The position numbers and the translations under genes were made by a program. A stretch of DNA of 64,000 nt from NCBI RefSeq assembly GCF_949987515.2, contig NC_082698.1:28486070-28550069 (forward strand), in the 5' to 3' direction. This DNA comes from Delphinus delphis. Its lineage: Eukaryota > Chordata > Mammalia > Artiodactyla > Delphinidae. The notes beneath the pieces are model-generated. The model worked only from the letters and a program-made list of their open reading frames with translations. It had not been told where the DNA came from and did not search any database. Shown here piece by piece: positions 1 to 12,649 of this stretch; position 1 is the first letter of the stretch; every line of letters begins with the position of its first letter.

Positions 1-884
1 GGAAGCTGTGTGTCACGCAGGGTTTGTCCCGGTCAGGCTCCCCACCCGCGTGTGGCGGGAGGTATAGGAACCTACTTTGGCATCTGACACAGGATGTTTC
101 ACTGAAGGACAGCACCGCTCCTCAGGGAGCTTCTGCTGCTAAAGAGGAGCCTAAGGAGGTAGATAATGAAGTGTGGGTCTCCTCTGCACGGCACATCCCA
201 CTAAGCGCTGGCCAGGAATCCGAAAGAAATGGAAAACCTGGTCCCTGCCACGTGGTTCAAAGAATGTTTAGAAAGTTATGTTTAGGCAAAGGCAAAGTCA
301 CAGAACACAAACTGAGCCCCCCATACGAGCTGAGTGATCTGTGGGGCGGGGAAGTTAGAGGAAGTTTCCTTAAAGGAAGGAGTTGATATGGACGTTGAAG
401 AAGGGTTGAGTCTGAAGAAAAAAGAGAGGAGACAAGGGTGTTCCACCCAGCAGAGATGGCTCCAGGAATAAGCAGAGGTATAGAGAAGAGGTGCTGATCC
501 TGGGCGCAGAGAAGGGAGGTTTCTTCAAACACCACATTGGAAGGTGCTGAGGTCATATCCCATAAAAGACACTTGTGCTTCAAGAGGGACAATGCGATGG
601 AAATGATATTTGAGGAAGAGACTGTGTGTAGGTCTGAATTAGCGACCCACCAAATGCAAGGAGGATGGCAGGGGGATTTCTAAATTCACCTGGATGGGAG
701 ACATTTGCCTGGGCTGAGACAGATGGCCGTGTGCCCATCTGTTCACCCTACCTCCTAGCAGATCAATAAAATATGAAGATAATGATTTATATTTTATATG
801 GCTCTGTGGTCTCATCTCATCTCATGTGCAAGATCACATTTGCACATACAGAATTCTTCCAAACAACAATGAGAATTATTTATA
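1..884. other. Intergenic, no recognised feature
   Basis: I see no gene or confident repeat here. The segment has mixed composition with a purine-rich part around 360-640. The short open frames resemble no known protein, show no splice or initiation context, and are of chance length. It may contain repeats too old to recognise by eye. Confidence 0.4.
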
Positions 885-1165
885 ATGATTTATCGAGTGT
901 CTACTATGTGCTGCTCATTGCATTAACAGCTCAGGTGAACCTCACAACCACTGTCTGAGGGAAATACATGAGAAGCCGTGTACTTTCTAACTTGGTATCA
1001 TGTGTTGTGGATTTGCCCAAACGTGAGTCTCGTAAGAACCCTGTGTGTTAGGTGTGGCAGGAATTATGATCCCCATTTTGCAGATAAGAAAACGGATGCT
1101 GAGAAAGGTTAAGGCACTTGCTCACAGCCACACAGCCAAGGAGTGTCAGCCAGCTCTTTGGATCC
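885..1165 (-). repeat. MIR SINE relic
   Basis: Ancient mammalian MIR (tRNA-derived SINE) in reverse orientation. The recognisable parts are a 'gtgtctactatgtgctg' block near 897-913 and a 'ccccattttgcagataag' block near 1071-1088, followed by a 'cacagccacacagccaagg' block. These are the reverse complement of the MIR tail and core. The copy is diverged and has no visible target duplication, as expected for its age. Confidence 0.65.
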
Positions 1166-2316
1166 TGACACCTTACTTTTACTCTGATTTCACAGACACA
1201 GTGTTAAATTTAAAAGAGACCTCCAGTGTAAAACACCACTTTGGCCTGGATCTGCTGCCCACTCCAGCTAAACACACCAATTCCCGACATTGATTTATTA
1301 GTAATTCAGCTTGCTCAGGGTCACTCAGTTGAGTCTGGACTGCCTGGACAAGGTGCCCAAGGAGCAGAAGTAGAGGGGACCAGCCCTCCCGTCACCTCCC
1401 CATCTTTTAGAAGACAGTAAACACTCTCTGCTTCCCCCACCCCCCGACTCAGAGAGGGCCTGGGTTGCCAGGAGGTGGACAACACATTCGATCTGCATTA
1501 CATCAGCTTGCACAGCAAGATAAAGGCGGACAGAGTGAGCGCAGGGTCTCAAGGTCACCATTATTTCTTCATGCCAGGGTCGAGTCTTAGGAAAGCAAAT
1601 AAAATGCTGTTGCTTGCTTGGAATTAGAGAAGGCAAGGAGGAGATCCCTGGGAGGCACTTTCCTAGGCCTCGGCCACCAGATACTCCTGCCAGCCCCTCA
1701 AAATCCACTCCCACTCCCCAGCCACAGGCCCAGCCCACACAAGCAACAAGTTCTGCCACTTAAGGTGTTCTCCCCTTGTCCCCTCAAATTCTCTCTCTGC
1801 CAGGACCATGAGCTGCTTGTTTCTAACCTATACAATTACATGGGTAATTGTGAACCAAGATGGTTCTTGCTGGTCTCACCTTTGCAACACGTGAACTTAA
1901 GGTACATTTTGCCTCTGGCTAAATCCTCAGATCTCTGCTTTATCTTCTACCTGGCTCACCTGATTCTCAGACCACTTTCCATAAATCACAGCAACAACTA
2001 CAACCAAGCACCAGCAGTGGAGGTGGGGGGAGCACAGGGCCCACACATGGCTCCAGAGAGGGGTGGGGGAGACCCCATGTGCAGGAGCTGGAAGACAGTC
2101 AACGCCTAGGACGCGAAGCAAACGGGCCACTTTTTAGCTTCAGGCCAAGGTCAGGTGCTATATCTGTTCTTATCAAGTTAATGGCTTGACATGTTTGCCA
2201 TCTGAGACCAAGACATTAAAAGAGGCTCGGAAGCAAGGAGTTAGATTCAGGGTTTAGCTCACTTGCCTGTCCCACAGGTGTTCCAAGATGATGGCTGTGT
2301 CCCTCCTGGGAGCAAT
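1166..2316. other. Intergenic, no recognised feature
   Basis: No gene is supported. Open frames on both strands at 1325-1759 and 1618-2109 overlap in antisense. They are low-complexity (proline/serine or glycine-rich), resemble no family and look like chance frames. No confident repeat was identified. Confidence 0.4.
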
Positions 2317-2467
2317 GCACAATTCTTCTTTTTTTCTTTTTTTGCTGCACTGCACGGGCATGCGGGATCTTAGTTCCCTGACCAGGGATCGAACCTGTGC
2401 CTCCTGCAGTAGAAGCACAGAGTCTTAACCACTGGACCACCAGGGAAGTCCCCAAGGCACGATTCTT
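2317..2467 (-). mobile_element. tRNA-derived SINE (CHR-like), reverse, with target duplication
   Basis: A T-rich run (2328-2343) on the plus strand is the A tail of a reverse-oriented SINE. The head is the 'ccagggaagtccc' block at about 2440-2453. The tRNA-like B-box region ('gggatcgaacct') is visible. Flanks show a near-perfect 11-base direct repeat, gcacaattctt (2317-2327) and gcacgattctt (2457-2467). The copy is about 130 bases, shorter than full-length CHR elements. Confidence 0.8.
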
Positions 2468-2519
2468 AATGTGAAATTCTTCACGCAGCATTTTCTTACT
2501 TTAGAGCTTTCGTTCCACA

Positions 2520-2725
2520 AAATGTATTGAGCACTTACTATGTGCCGGCATTGACAATGAGCAATTTATAATTTTGCACTTATTATGTAGGACCTGTTCA
2601 TTCTCACCACAGCCCTGTGGGTTAGCTATAAAAATGCCCCATTTCACAGATGAGGAAACTGAGGCTCAGAAAGGTAAGAAGCATGCCTGAATTCACACAG
2701 CAAGTACCTGACAGAATCAGGATTC
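2520..2725 (-). repeat. MIR SINE relic
   Basis: Reverse MIR: 'cacttactatgtgcc' near 2532-2546, 'cccatttcacagatgagga' near 2637-2655, and a 'cacacagcaagtacctgac' block near 2694-2712. The core and tail of the family are both recognisable. No intact edges are visible. Confidence 0.75.
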
Positions 2726-3054
2726 CAGTGGCTGTGTGGCTCACCACGGCCCCTTGGGGCACCTGAGAAGTGAGAGGCAGTCCTACCTACAGAAGCCACA
2801 TCCCAGGGGAGAGATGGGCTTGTAAACAGATCGTGAAACGTAAGGTTTTCCTGGCTCTAACAGAAGCAGGAAGAAAGTGTTCTCTTTTTCTCTCTGCCTC
2901 TTCCTGCAGTGGTGCTCAAGGGTGGGACCCAGACCTTTGGAAATGTCAAGTTGAACACTGTCTTTCTGTGGCTTCCCACTTCTTTGCTAGTTGTCAGAGG
3001 GTCCAGAGGCCTGTGAGGAATGGCCACCCTGGAGGGTCCTTCTGTTCGCATTTG

Positions 3055-3372
3055 ACAGCCAGGACTGTCACCCACTGTCTTGTTCACTCTCTCACTTCTT
3101 CCTGGTCTCTGCTCTGGTCTCACCTCCTCAGGGACATCTTCCTCGAATTCCTTACCTAAATAGCCTACCCCACTCCTTTGTGCCTTGCACCTGCTTTATT
3201 TCTCTTACCACATTCATCACCATCTGAAGTTTCATTATACACTTATATGCATATTGTCCATCCCCCCAAATGAAGACAGGCCTTTTCCTGTCTCAGTTGC
3301 TGCTCTACCCCCAGTACCTAGAACAGGATCTGGAACACAATCAATAATAAATAATTTATTGAGCAAGTAAAT
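3055..3372 (+). repeat. L2 LINE 3' end relic
   Basis: This is the 3' terminal region of an ancient L2 LINE on the plus strand. It includes the 'gctctacccccagtacctag' type segment at 3301-3320 and the terminal 'caataataaata' at about 3340-3351. No reverse transcriptase coding capacity remains. Confidence 0.6.
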
Positions 3373-3520
3373 CAATTTAAACCTTACAACAATCCTGCAA
3401 GGAAGGTATCATTAACATCACGAACCTCATCATCATTTTAAAAATAAGGGAACAGGCATAGAGAAGTCATACGGCAAGTCAGGTCACGCAGGGCACCCTG
3501 TCAGTCTGGATGTGTGCCCG
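3373..3520 (-). repeat. Probable MIR relic
   Basis: A weak match to reverse MIR: 'aatcctgcaaggaaggtatc' near 3391-3410, then a degenerate 'ataagggaacaggcatagag' block near 3444-3463. It abuts the preceding L2 end, and the boundary is uncertain. Confidence 0.5.
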
Positions 3521-4334
3521 GGCCCCTCTCATTCCCACACCACCCTCTTAGCCCAACATTGTCTTCCTCTCCTCCTTTGACTCAGTCCACAGTTCTGTAG
3601 TCCAGGGACCGTTGGCTGATTGTGGAAAGGAAAGAAACCCAGCAACACCTGGGAGAGCCATTTACAGTCCCTGGGCAGGGCAGAGTGGCATCCTCCGAGA
3701 AGCACAGCACAGCATCGATGTCACCATCTCCCTTCCGGTTGCCACCGAGCATCCAGCCGCCGTGCAGTGGGCTGGATTACGTGGACTTTACCGCCAGGGC
3801 TCTTAGAATTTTTATCATTAACTTCATTAGAGTAGGAATCTCAGTCTATAATGGAACTGTATCATTGCTCTGGCTAAGTAAGAAGTTTTAGAAACTTACT
3901 GTTAATAATCCCTCAGTCCTTTAGTTTACTAAATATGCAGTTACCTACAACATGGTACATTGGGAGAACCATTACACTGGGAATCGGGAGATCTGAGCTC
4001 TTTCCCTGTGTCTGCCAATAAGAGCAGTACTGATGGGAGGTACTGATCCATCTCCGCCCAGGGAGACAATACACCTGCATTAACTCCGGTCCTATTTAAC
4101 AAGTCCTAACAACCAAGGCAAAGGCCACCTTGAGAGCGTCTGCTGGTTTCTAAGATGCTAATGTACCATTCCCTTTGCCTCCACCACTTCCTCGTGATTC
4201 ATTCCCATCTAAACCAGAGCTAAACTATGCCCCAAAGTGGTTGACTGTTTCTGCAAGGGACGAGGAATACTGGTACACCTCCCAGTTCCACTGTCCACCT
4301 TGAGGGGTCAGAGCCACATCCTCTCTGAGGCCAT
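3521..4334. other. Intergenic, no recognised feature
   Basis: I recognise no gene or repeat with confidence. Three overlapping short frames near 3612-3891 in different phases, with no homology, indicate chance open frames. Confidence 0.4.
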
Positions 4335-4525
4335 CGGGTCTTGTTTTCTCCAAGTGAGCTCTTGAAACAACTGCAGCTGGGCTTGTTAAACATGCACGTT
4401 CCCAGGGCCCCAGTTAAAGTCTTTGGGGGTGGGGCTCAGGAATCTGCATGTTTAACAGCGTCCACTGCCCCTCTCCCCATGCCCCAAGTGATTCTGATGT
4501 CCTCACAAAGTCTGAGAACTCATCC
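4335..4525 (+). repeat. MER5-like hAT-Charlie DNA transposon relic
   Basis: The segment resembles MER5-type non-autonomous hAT elements: 'gggcttgttaaacatgcac' near 4380, a 'tgggggtggggctcagga' block near 4424-4441, and 'aagtgattctgatg' near 4486-4499. Inverted termini are not clearly preserved. Confidence 0.55.
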
Positions 4526-4615
4526 AGTCCAACATCCCATTTTATAGATGGGGAAACTGAGGCTTATGGTTACAAAGCCACGAGTGGCTCAGTCAGGGCC
4601 ATAGGACCAGAACGC
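4526..4615 (-). repeat. MIR fragment followed by pyrimidine-rich tract
   Basis: A short reverse MIR fragment, 'cccattttatagatgggga' near 4537-4555. A pyrimidine-rich (CTTCC/CTCCC) stretch follows to about 4705. Confidence 0.5.
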
Positions 4616-4704
4616 AAATTTATTTCTCAATCTCTCTCTGCTTCTTTCTCCTTCTTTTTTCCCTCCCTCACTCCCTCCCTTCCTTCTTTTCTCTCTTTAT
4701 TTCA

Positions 4705-5287
4705 AGAACATAGACTTTTTCTCTCTCACCATATACAGGTCAGCAGAGAGGTTCCAGTTCACTGGGCAGCTCTGCTCCACATGGCTATAGAATTCAGAGT
4801 TCTTGTGTGCTTAAATAATGTTCTAGGGGTTTTTTCTTTTAAAGTCCTAATTCTTTTAAAAATCAGTAATAATGAAAGATGGTCTGACACATAGCAACGA
4901 GTAGCCATAATTTTTCATCTGCCAAGGAGGCTAAGACTTAGAGTGGGAGTGAATGAAAAGCAGTCTTATCCATTTGTTCACACATGCACGCCTTCCTTTA
5001 TTCATCAAACAGTCACTGACCATCCAATAGGTGACTGGTGCTGGGACTACAACAGCACCTAAGACAGGGCCCCTGCCTTTGTTCTAAGTCAGTTCACGTC
5101 ACAGTGTCACTCAGACTAGAAAAGGAAACCGGATGACTTATGAGCAAGCGTTGGGGCAAAAGGGGCCAGTGGTAGCCCCAAAGGAAAAAGAACACGGTCC
5201 CAGCCCAGCTTTGTTCTCTCCTGTGACCATCCCCTTTAGCTTCCCTCTTCTTGGAGGGGCAGAATCTGTGGCGCAAGAGTCACATAC
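4705..5287. other. Intergenic, possible old repeat only
   Basis: No gene is supported. Around 4980-5090 there is sequence reminiscent of an old SINE/LINE tail (cattcatc...gctgggactacaacagcac), too diverged to assign. Confidence 0.35.
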
Positions 5288-5829
<542 letters not shown>

Positions 5830-6296
5830 GACTGTATAAATGTTTCTCTTAATTGAGGAGAAGTGTGTGTCCCTTCCCCCAAACAAATATTTAAAGCACA
5901 TTTTGTGTCCGAATTCAGAGGGTGACGTCTTTACTTTTCAAATTTAGTGGGTTTTCTTCCTGAAAGATGTGAGGTAGTTTGTTGTGTAATTACTCCACTG
6001 GTTAATAAACTGTCGGATAGTATTTATAAAATATTTGTACTAGTTTGAAAATAGTCTCTAAACTCCTATGAAAAAAGGACTTAAAATAAATAAGTGAAAG
6101 GTTATCTGTTGCGTTATAGTTATGCTCAGGAAAAGTTGATTACTCATAATTGCATCATAAATTAAGTAGCTGGGTTTGAGGATCAGGAACTTAACTTTGA
6201 AGCCTACTACTTAAAAATACATTGTTAAACTAGTTACATGCTAGTTCTGCGTTGTTTAGACCTTTCATGCAGCAGGGCTCAGAAAAGTGTTAAAAA
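5830..6296. other. AT-rich intergenic, nothing recognised
   Basis: An AT-rich segment between the RPL21 retrocopy and the first long SINE. No open frame or repeat was recognised. Confidence 0.4.
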
Positions 6297-6522
6297 CTAG
6301 AATACTTTTTTTTGTTTGTTTTGCGGTACGCGGGCCTCTCACTGCTGTGGCCTCTCCCGTTGTGGAGCACAGGCTCCAGACGCACAGGCTCAGCGGCCAT
6401 GGCTCACGGGCCCAGCCCCTCCGCGGCATGTGGGATCTTCCCAGACTGGGGCACGAACCCGCGTCCCCCGCATCGGCAGGTGGACCCTCAACCACTGCGC
6501 CACCAGGGAAGCCCTAGAATAC
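6297..6522 (-). mobile_element. CHR SINE, full length, reverse
   Basis: Cetacean-type tRNA-derived SINE in reverse. A T run (6306-6321) is the tail, and the head is at 6503-6514 (ccagggaagccc). It is flanked by direct repeats ctagaatac at 6297-6305 and 6514-6522; the shared edge base leaves at least 8 duplicated bases. Low divergence from the other long copies suggests recent insertion. Confidence 0.93.
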
Positions 6523-6534
6523 CTTTTTTATTTA

Positions 6535-6755
6535 AACTGATGATAAGTATTTCTATAGCATCCAATACGTTATGTGACATTCTAAGCACTTTACATAATG
6601 TACTCATAAAAAACTTGGAATAAGTTTTATTTTGCCTATTTTACATGAAAGGAAGCTTAGGCACAAGTAACTTGCCCGAGGGTAAGGTGCTTAGTGTTGG
6701 GCAAAGATTCAAACCTTGGCAACCCATAATCAGATCTTAGTCATCAGTGCTTTAT
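6535..6755 (-). repeat. MIR relic
   Basis: Reverse MIR: 'cattctaagcactttacata' near 6578-6597, 'cctattttacatgaaagga' near 6635-6653, then the 'aagtaacttgcccgagggta' segment. It lies between two young SINEs. Confidence 0.6.
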
Positions 6756-6798
6756 TGCTTCATATTAATAGGAATACTTTAAATCTACCTTGTCTAGT

Positions 6799-7026
6799 TG
6801 GAGCACATTTTTTTTTTTTTGCGGTACGCGGGCCTCTCACCGTTGTGGCCTCTCCCGCTGCGGAGCAGAGGCTCCGGACGCCCAGGCTCAGCGGCCATGG
6901 CTCACGGGCCCAGACCGCTCCGCGGCATGTGGGATCCTCCCGGACCGGGGCACGAACCCGTGTCCCCTGCATCGGCAGGCGGACTCTCAACCACTGCGCC
7001 ACCAGGGAAGCCCTGGAGCACATTTT
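6799..7026 (-). mobile_element. CHR SINE, full length, reverse
   Basis: A second reverse CHR copy about 300 bases from the previous one and in the same orientation. Tail T run ends at 6820 and the head ends at 7013. The target duplication is a perfect 13 bases, tggagcacatttt, at 6799-6811 and 7014-7026. Confidence 0.95.
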
Positions 7027-8289
7027 AGGTTTTGTTACTTCCTGGATATTTTTAATTGGATGTGGTAAACATCCAGTAGGGAACTGATCCCATCCCATCG
7101 CCCTGCCTTCAGTATTCTATGATAATACCTGTAGCAAGCTTATTTAAAATGAAAGCCTTGACTACCTACTTAGTATTCTCTCCTTGCTATTAGACTTGAG
7201 GACAAGAACCTATTTATAATTTTAGCAGATGCTGTGAATAGGTAAAAACCCAATGTTAGTGGCCTTGAGTTTCATCTAGTGAAGTGTGATGGTAATAGGG
7301 CTGCTTTGGAATCCAGCAAACCCTGGCTTTGAATCTTGGATTCCTAACCTAACTCAATAAATGGTGGTTATTAATTGCCCTCCTCCCCAAAAAAAGAGTC
7401 ACATCCAGTGTTTCTAGTCCCAGACTGGCCGCATCCTGGGTTCAAGAACAGAATCCAGGGCGGGGAAGGAAGGAGGCTCTTTCTCCTCCCACAGCCTCAG
7501 TGCCCAGTGTGCTGAGGACACCGAAGTCGGAGCAAGGCCTTCCCTGACAGACCAGGAGGCTTAGCAGTCCGTGCAGAGCCAATAAACATCTCCTTGGACT
7601 TTAATAAGGTTTTGAATGGGTTCCCACTTAAGTAGTCCTTGAGAAACTTGGAAAATATGGCTCAGTGTGAAAGTTTTATTAAGCAGGATGTTGGGAAAAT
7701 TAGTGGTGTCATTCAGCATCCCCCAAAATCATTTTTGGCATCAATTTGCTTTGCCCTAGGTGGTCTCCAAGCCATCCTTTTCTTCCTCCCCCTCGGTCTC
7801 TCTCCTAATCCCAGCAACCGTTCAAAGGGACTTGTGCAGCTTTGAACAGGGTTGTAAACTGGGACTTGCATAAAACCAGGGGTCAAGGGAGCTATAACAG
7901 AATGATTTAAGCAAACAAAGGCCACTTTATGTTCCAACCTAAATGTTGAAAAACATAAAACCATTCTTAAATACATGCTGGCTGAGTATATGGAGAAAAA
8001 ACTTCCTTTTGAAAATAAACTTTGTCTTCTATAAGCGGTTCATTACACACCATCATAAAAGTGAGGTCCCGGCAGAGGGAAAAGCATTGCAAAGGCAGAG
8101 AAAGGAGAAGAGATTGCCCAGTGGGCTCAGAGTGGGGAAGAGCCAGGGTGGCTGCAGCACAAAGGCAGGAGGTGGCTGGGGGAACTGCTCAGGATTCCTG
8201 TCTCCCTCCTCAGAGGTCACCCCTTAAACTCTCAGCTGCCTGCCTGCGAGAGGCAGAAAACCACAGAAGGGAGAAAATAACAGCTTCCG
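7027..8289. other. Intergenic, nothing recognised
   Basis: No gene is supported. A short MIR-like patch (gctttggaatccagcaaacc near 7303-7322) is the only hint of repeat. Open frames here are short and unrelated to known proteins. Confidence 0.4.
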
Positions 8290-8480
8290 AGATTTACAGC
8301 CACCGTTGCCCTGTGTCTCCTAAATGCAGAGCATTGTGCTCAGAGATTTCTGTACATTTTCTCACTGATTTCTCCAATAATTTTGCAAGGAAGGCGCTAT
8401 TCCCTACTTCACACATAACCTAGCCATGGTCATCCAGCTAAAGGGGGATTTAAACTCAGGCCCCCCCATACACTCTAAAG
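8290..8480 (-). repeat. MIR relic
   Basis: Reverse MIR with 'gcagagcattgtgctcagag' near 8326-8345, 'caaggaaggcgctattccc' near 8386-8404 and the 'ggggatttaaactcagg' block near 8444-8460. Confidence 0.6.
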
Positions 8481-8559
8481 CCTATTAAGTTTTTAAAAAC
8501 CACATCATAGAGAAGATGAATATAAGTATTTGCCTGTGATGACATGAGCACTTCTTATG

Positions 8560-9450
8560 GTTTCCCCACATTTACTAATATATATTTTTTGAAAAACCAC
8601 TTATTAAAAAAATACAAGTCATACATATTTAACACAGTCTTATAAAAGCCAAACAATTCAGAATGAATAGAAAAGCAAGACTTCTCCTGACATTCCCTAT
8701 AATTAAAGGTATAGCTATAACAAAAGCATACTGGGGGAAAAATTTTTTTGAAGAGAAAAGAAACAAAATCTACAGTCCCTCCACTTTAATGAAACAAATG
8801 GGAGTGATTAGAATATTACTTTTCAGTCTGATTTTTTTCTATACTGGGGGTAACCGTTGTGTGATACACACTCATATTTTGTATCCTGCTTTCCTCAAAT
8901 TAATGTCATGGGCATTTTCTGTGTCATCTACCTGGTCCTCTTATCCTTTGGAGTTCATGCCTGGGTAACATTTAATTGAGAGCCATAGTTGTTTGTTTTG
9001 TTTTGTTTTGTTTTGTTTTTCGGTACGCGGGCCTCTCACCGTTGTGGCCTCTTCCGTTGCAGAGCACAGGCTCCGGACGCGCAGGCTCAGCAGCCATGGC
9101 TCACGGGCCCAGCCACTCCGTGGCATGTGGGATCTTCCCAGACCGGGGCACGAACCCGTATCCCCTGCATCGTCAGGCGGACTCTCAGCCACTGCTCCAC
9201 CAGGGAAGCCCGAGAGCCATAGTTTGCTTAACCATCCCCCTATTGCTGAACATTTAGATTGTTTCTAATGATTTGCTATTATCAAGTGTTCTGTGTTTAA
9301 GATCTCCAGGCATTTTTCTCCCCTTTCTCTAGTTTGGATTATTTCCCTAGCATTCCCAGAAGTAGAATTACTGGGTCAAAGCATGTGAACATTCTTAAGG
9401 CTCTTGATCCATAGCGCCTAATTGTTTTCCAAAAGGATTGAACCCGTTTT
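8560..9450 (-). repeat. Old LINE-like relic split by a SINE
   Basis: Sequence on both sides of the SINE at 8991-9211 reads like a reverse, very old L1-type 3' region: 'atattttgtatcctgcttt' near 8874-8892, 'ctattgctgaacatttaga' near 9240-9258, then 'agtagaattactgggtcaaa' near 9360-9379. The continuity across the SINE is inferred, and the family is uncertain (L1ME or HAL1-like). Confidence 0.45.
8978..9224 (-). mobile_element. CHR SINE, full length, reverse
   Basis: Reverse CHR copy with a (TTTTG)n-type tail at 8991-9019 and head ending at 9211. The perfect 13-base duplication gagagccatagtt occurs at 8978-8990 and 9212-9224. Confidence 0.95.
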
Positions 9451-9639
9451 TGCTATTTGGAAGCTGGCTACTTTCTCTGTGTGGGAAGTTCTGGGGAAAG
9501 ACTTTGTTTAAGACTTCTTATTCTGCTTAACTGAAATCATTACACTCTAATTTTGCTGTTTCATACGGCCTTTCAAAGCCTGTTGACAATGTCTGACCAA
9601 CTGATTAACGGGTGGAAGATTTATATTGGCCCCCCTGTC

Positions 9640-9990
9640 TCCAGGCTCTTCCTGCCTTCAATCTGTTTTGCACACTGCAGCCAGATTAATTCCTTTGGAA
9701 ACATCACTTGCCTTGTGTCACTGTCCTGCTCAGTAACTTGTAGTAACTCTCTGTTTCCTCCAGGATCAAGTCCAAACTCCTCTACTGGGCCTTGAAGACC
9801 CTCCATAGGTCCCACCAGCCTTCCCGATTCAATCTGATCTCCTACCACCCTCAGCAGAAACCTTCAGCCACTCCCCTTCTAATCCCTAAATTATGCTCCA
9901 TCTGCTTTCCCCTTTTGCTTATGTTTTCTCCCACCTGGAATGCTTCCCCGTCCTTTCTACCTAGTCCAAATCCTTCTCCTCTTTCAGGGT
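9640..9990 (+). repeat. L2 LINE relic
   Basis: The plus-strand segment reads like L2: 'aggatcaagtccaaactcct' at 9762-9781, 'ggccttgaagaccctccata' at 9788-9807, and 'tcccacctggaatgcttccc' at 9929-9948. Coding capacity is lost. Confidence 0.65.
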
Positions 9991-12394
9991 GATTCAGTCT
10001 CAGTGAGTCAGTTGAGAATTCTGTGAGAAGAGCCATGGAAAGTGGGGAAAACCTAGAATCAGGAATGCAGAAAGAGAGGGAATCAAAAGAGGGAAAACAG
10101 TGGTGATGCCATGCATGCCATCAGGGGCCGGGAGGACCCAGGCACCCCTTCATTAAAGACATGATTAGGTTGGCAACAGAGATCAGAACCAAGGCAAAAT
10201 TCTTTGCACTATTGATAACATTTAGGCTGTTTTTAATGGCCTAAAGAGGGGATCTGTGAGAGAGACTGATTGCGGGCTAGGGCTAATAAAATAATGATGA
10301 CAATAATAATTATAGTATAGTTAGGTTTAGCTTCACTTTGAAAAATAATGCTTTAAATATGAAAAATTAATTGATATTTTATGAAAAGAAATCCTTAGGA
10401 AGTCCAGTGCTGGAATGGCAGCTCCCTGCTCATCAAGGACGCTTTGGCTCTCTGCAATGCCATCCCCAGGGTGTGGCCCTCCTCCTCACACTCCAATATG
10501 GCAGTTGGGGCACCAGCCATCACATCTAGAGTCCAGACCAATAACAGGCATAAGGATGACAAAGAGTGTCTCTGTTTAGGGAGAGTTCCTAGAAATCACA
10601 GGCAATGCTTCTGCTCAGAACCCATTGGCCTAGTCACATGGCTGTACCTAGCTGTAAGGGAGTCTATATGCCCAGATAAAAATCAGGGTTATATTATTAA
10701 AACAAAGAGAAGAACAGATGTGGGGGCACACAGCTAGCAGCCTGTGCTACCAGCTATTGAGGCACTGTGGTAATCAATTTATATCAATTATCTCTTCTAA
10801 TTTTTATACCAATTCTATAAGCAATTACATAATGCAAAGGAGAGTAAGACCTGGACTGTCTCTGAGTCCAGAGCCTGGACTCTTTTTTAAAAAAAGTTTT
10901 TAGGCTTTGTGGAAACATGTTTCATGATATAAAAATCACAAAATAATTGATAAATTTTTTTTTCTTGACGAAACACACACACACACACACACTTCACCTT
11001 TCAGAGATTGAGTCTTACAGTCTCTGAAGCTGCATCTCACCATACAGAACTGACTGGAGCCCCTCCTTCAGTATATGTTTAGTTACATTTTTTTGTATAC
11101 TGTAGGTCTTATTTGTGAAGAATATATAAGACTTTCTCTACAGGTTGTAAAACACACACGGTTCTCAATAAATAATACTGAGATAATGTTCTAAAGGGAA
11201 AAAATAGAAATTAATTTTTGAGAACATTCAAGGTAAACAGGTTTCACAAGTGAGAGGTCTACTGAGATAGTCGTGAATGTGAAAGAGGGTAAGAAAGGTG
11301 AAATTCTTCTTCCTTCAATTTGTATTGTGTTTTGAATTATCACTCCAGTTTTCCTATAAAACAAATGAGTGGGAAAATTGCCACATAGGGAGGGTGGCCA
11401 GGTTTGCTAATGCTAATTTTGTGACTGCTCGGTATCTAAGATGCTAGGAGGCATGAACTCTTGATGGAGTTGGATAGGTATCACAGCCCCAGGCCAAGAG
11501 GCAGGGTGAGGGTGAGGTAGGATGGTAGGGGTCAGAGGGCATATTTGATCATAGAAGGAAAGCTGTTTGGAAAAAGGTTTTCAGACTGATAGGGACTGCA
11601 GACAGAGAAGGAAGAGAGAGTATAGGGCAGAGACTAGTTTAAAAAATACTGTGAACATGGAATGGGGTTGGGGAGGCCAACTGGAGTTTAAATACTCACA
11701 GATAGGCAGTTTTAGCTTTACGCCACCGGCTACCCTTGGTTCCTCCCGAGCTCCCAAGGCCGAATTATACTCTAGGACTGCAGTCAAGGAATGGTCAGGC
11801 CCAGTAGCTGCCAGCTTTTGTCAACGTCCCTGCCTTCTGTGACCTGTAAGCCTGAGTTGCCTGCAGGCCGCAGTAAAGGAGGGGTTGCATTCCAAAGGAA
11901 TGACCAAGGCTGGGCGTTGCCAAGAGAGGGGAGCCAGAGAAAATCATAGGGAAATGCTAGTTCCTAGAATGTAAGCAGCTAGAAGGCAAGGACCAGGTCA
12001 ATTTTGTTCCATGCTATATCACTACACCAAGTACACTATCTAGTCCATGGTTCCCTCCACCCTTACCCGATGAAGTTTTGTTAAATGAACGAATGAAAGA
12101 CTGTGGCCCTGAGGTCACAAGCTAAGAAGGATCTATAAGCACCTTCCTGCTGGCCCTTTAAGGTGACCAGCTGGGAATGTCAGGAAACATTCTATGGGAG
12201 GCAGCCCTGGCCTATTTCAGCACATGGGCAACTTCGGGTTGAAGCCAGGGGCTGGTTTCAACCGCACAGTGGGTCTCCGGTGTGGGATCTAGGACCTTAA
12301 ATGGCAGTGACTGAGAAATCTCTCTGAGACTGGATAAGGGGAGGACTTTGTCCTTTCTGTCTCTTTTTGCCCTCTTCCTACCAAGTCTCAGGTA
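9991..12394. other. Intergenic, mostly unassigned; CA repeat
   Basis: No gene is supported in this 2.4 kb. A short CA microsatellite lies at 10974-10991, and a weak MIR-like patch lies at about 10770-10880. The frame at 10444-10737 has no recognisable domains. Confidence 0.4.
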
Positions 12395-12600
12395 TCATCC
12401 TAAATGCTCTTACATGCGTTATCTCATTTAATCTCCAGGGAGGTCGACATTAACAATCCCCATTTTCCAGATGAAGGAACTGGAACTTGAAGAGGTTAAG
12501 TAACCTGTTAAGTATTCCTGTTCAAGGAATGAGAGTTCTTAAGTGGGAAAGCAAGATACCAACCCACCTCTCCCTGACCCCAAAGCCCTCATCTTAACTA
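12395..12600 (-). repeat. MIR relic
   Basis: Clear reverse MIR: 'gttatctcatttaatctcca' at 12419-12438, 'ccccattttccagatgaagg' at 12458-12477, and 'gaagaggttaagtaacctg' at 12489-12507. Confidence 0.75.
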
Positions 12601-12649
12601 CTCCACTCCCTGCCTCTATTGGCTCCATGTTCTATCTCACTTAACCTGG

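Noticed and set aside
6265..6540. Repeated short proteins with 'RGPLTVVASP' or 'GTRASHRCGLSRC' wording at many places
   Set aside because: They are translations of CHR SINE copies, not genes.
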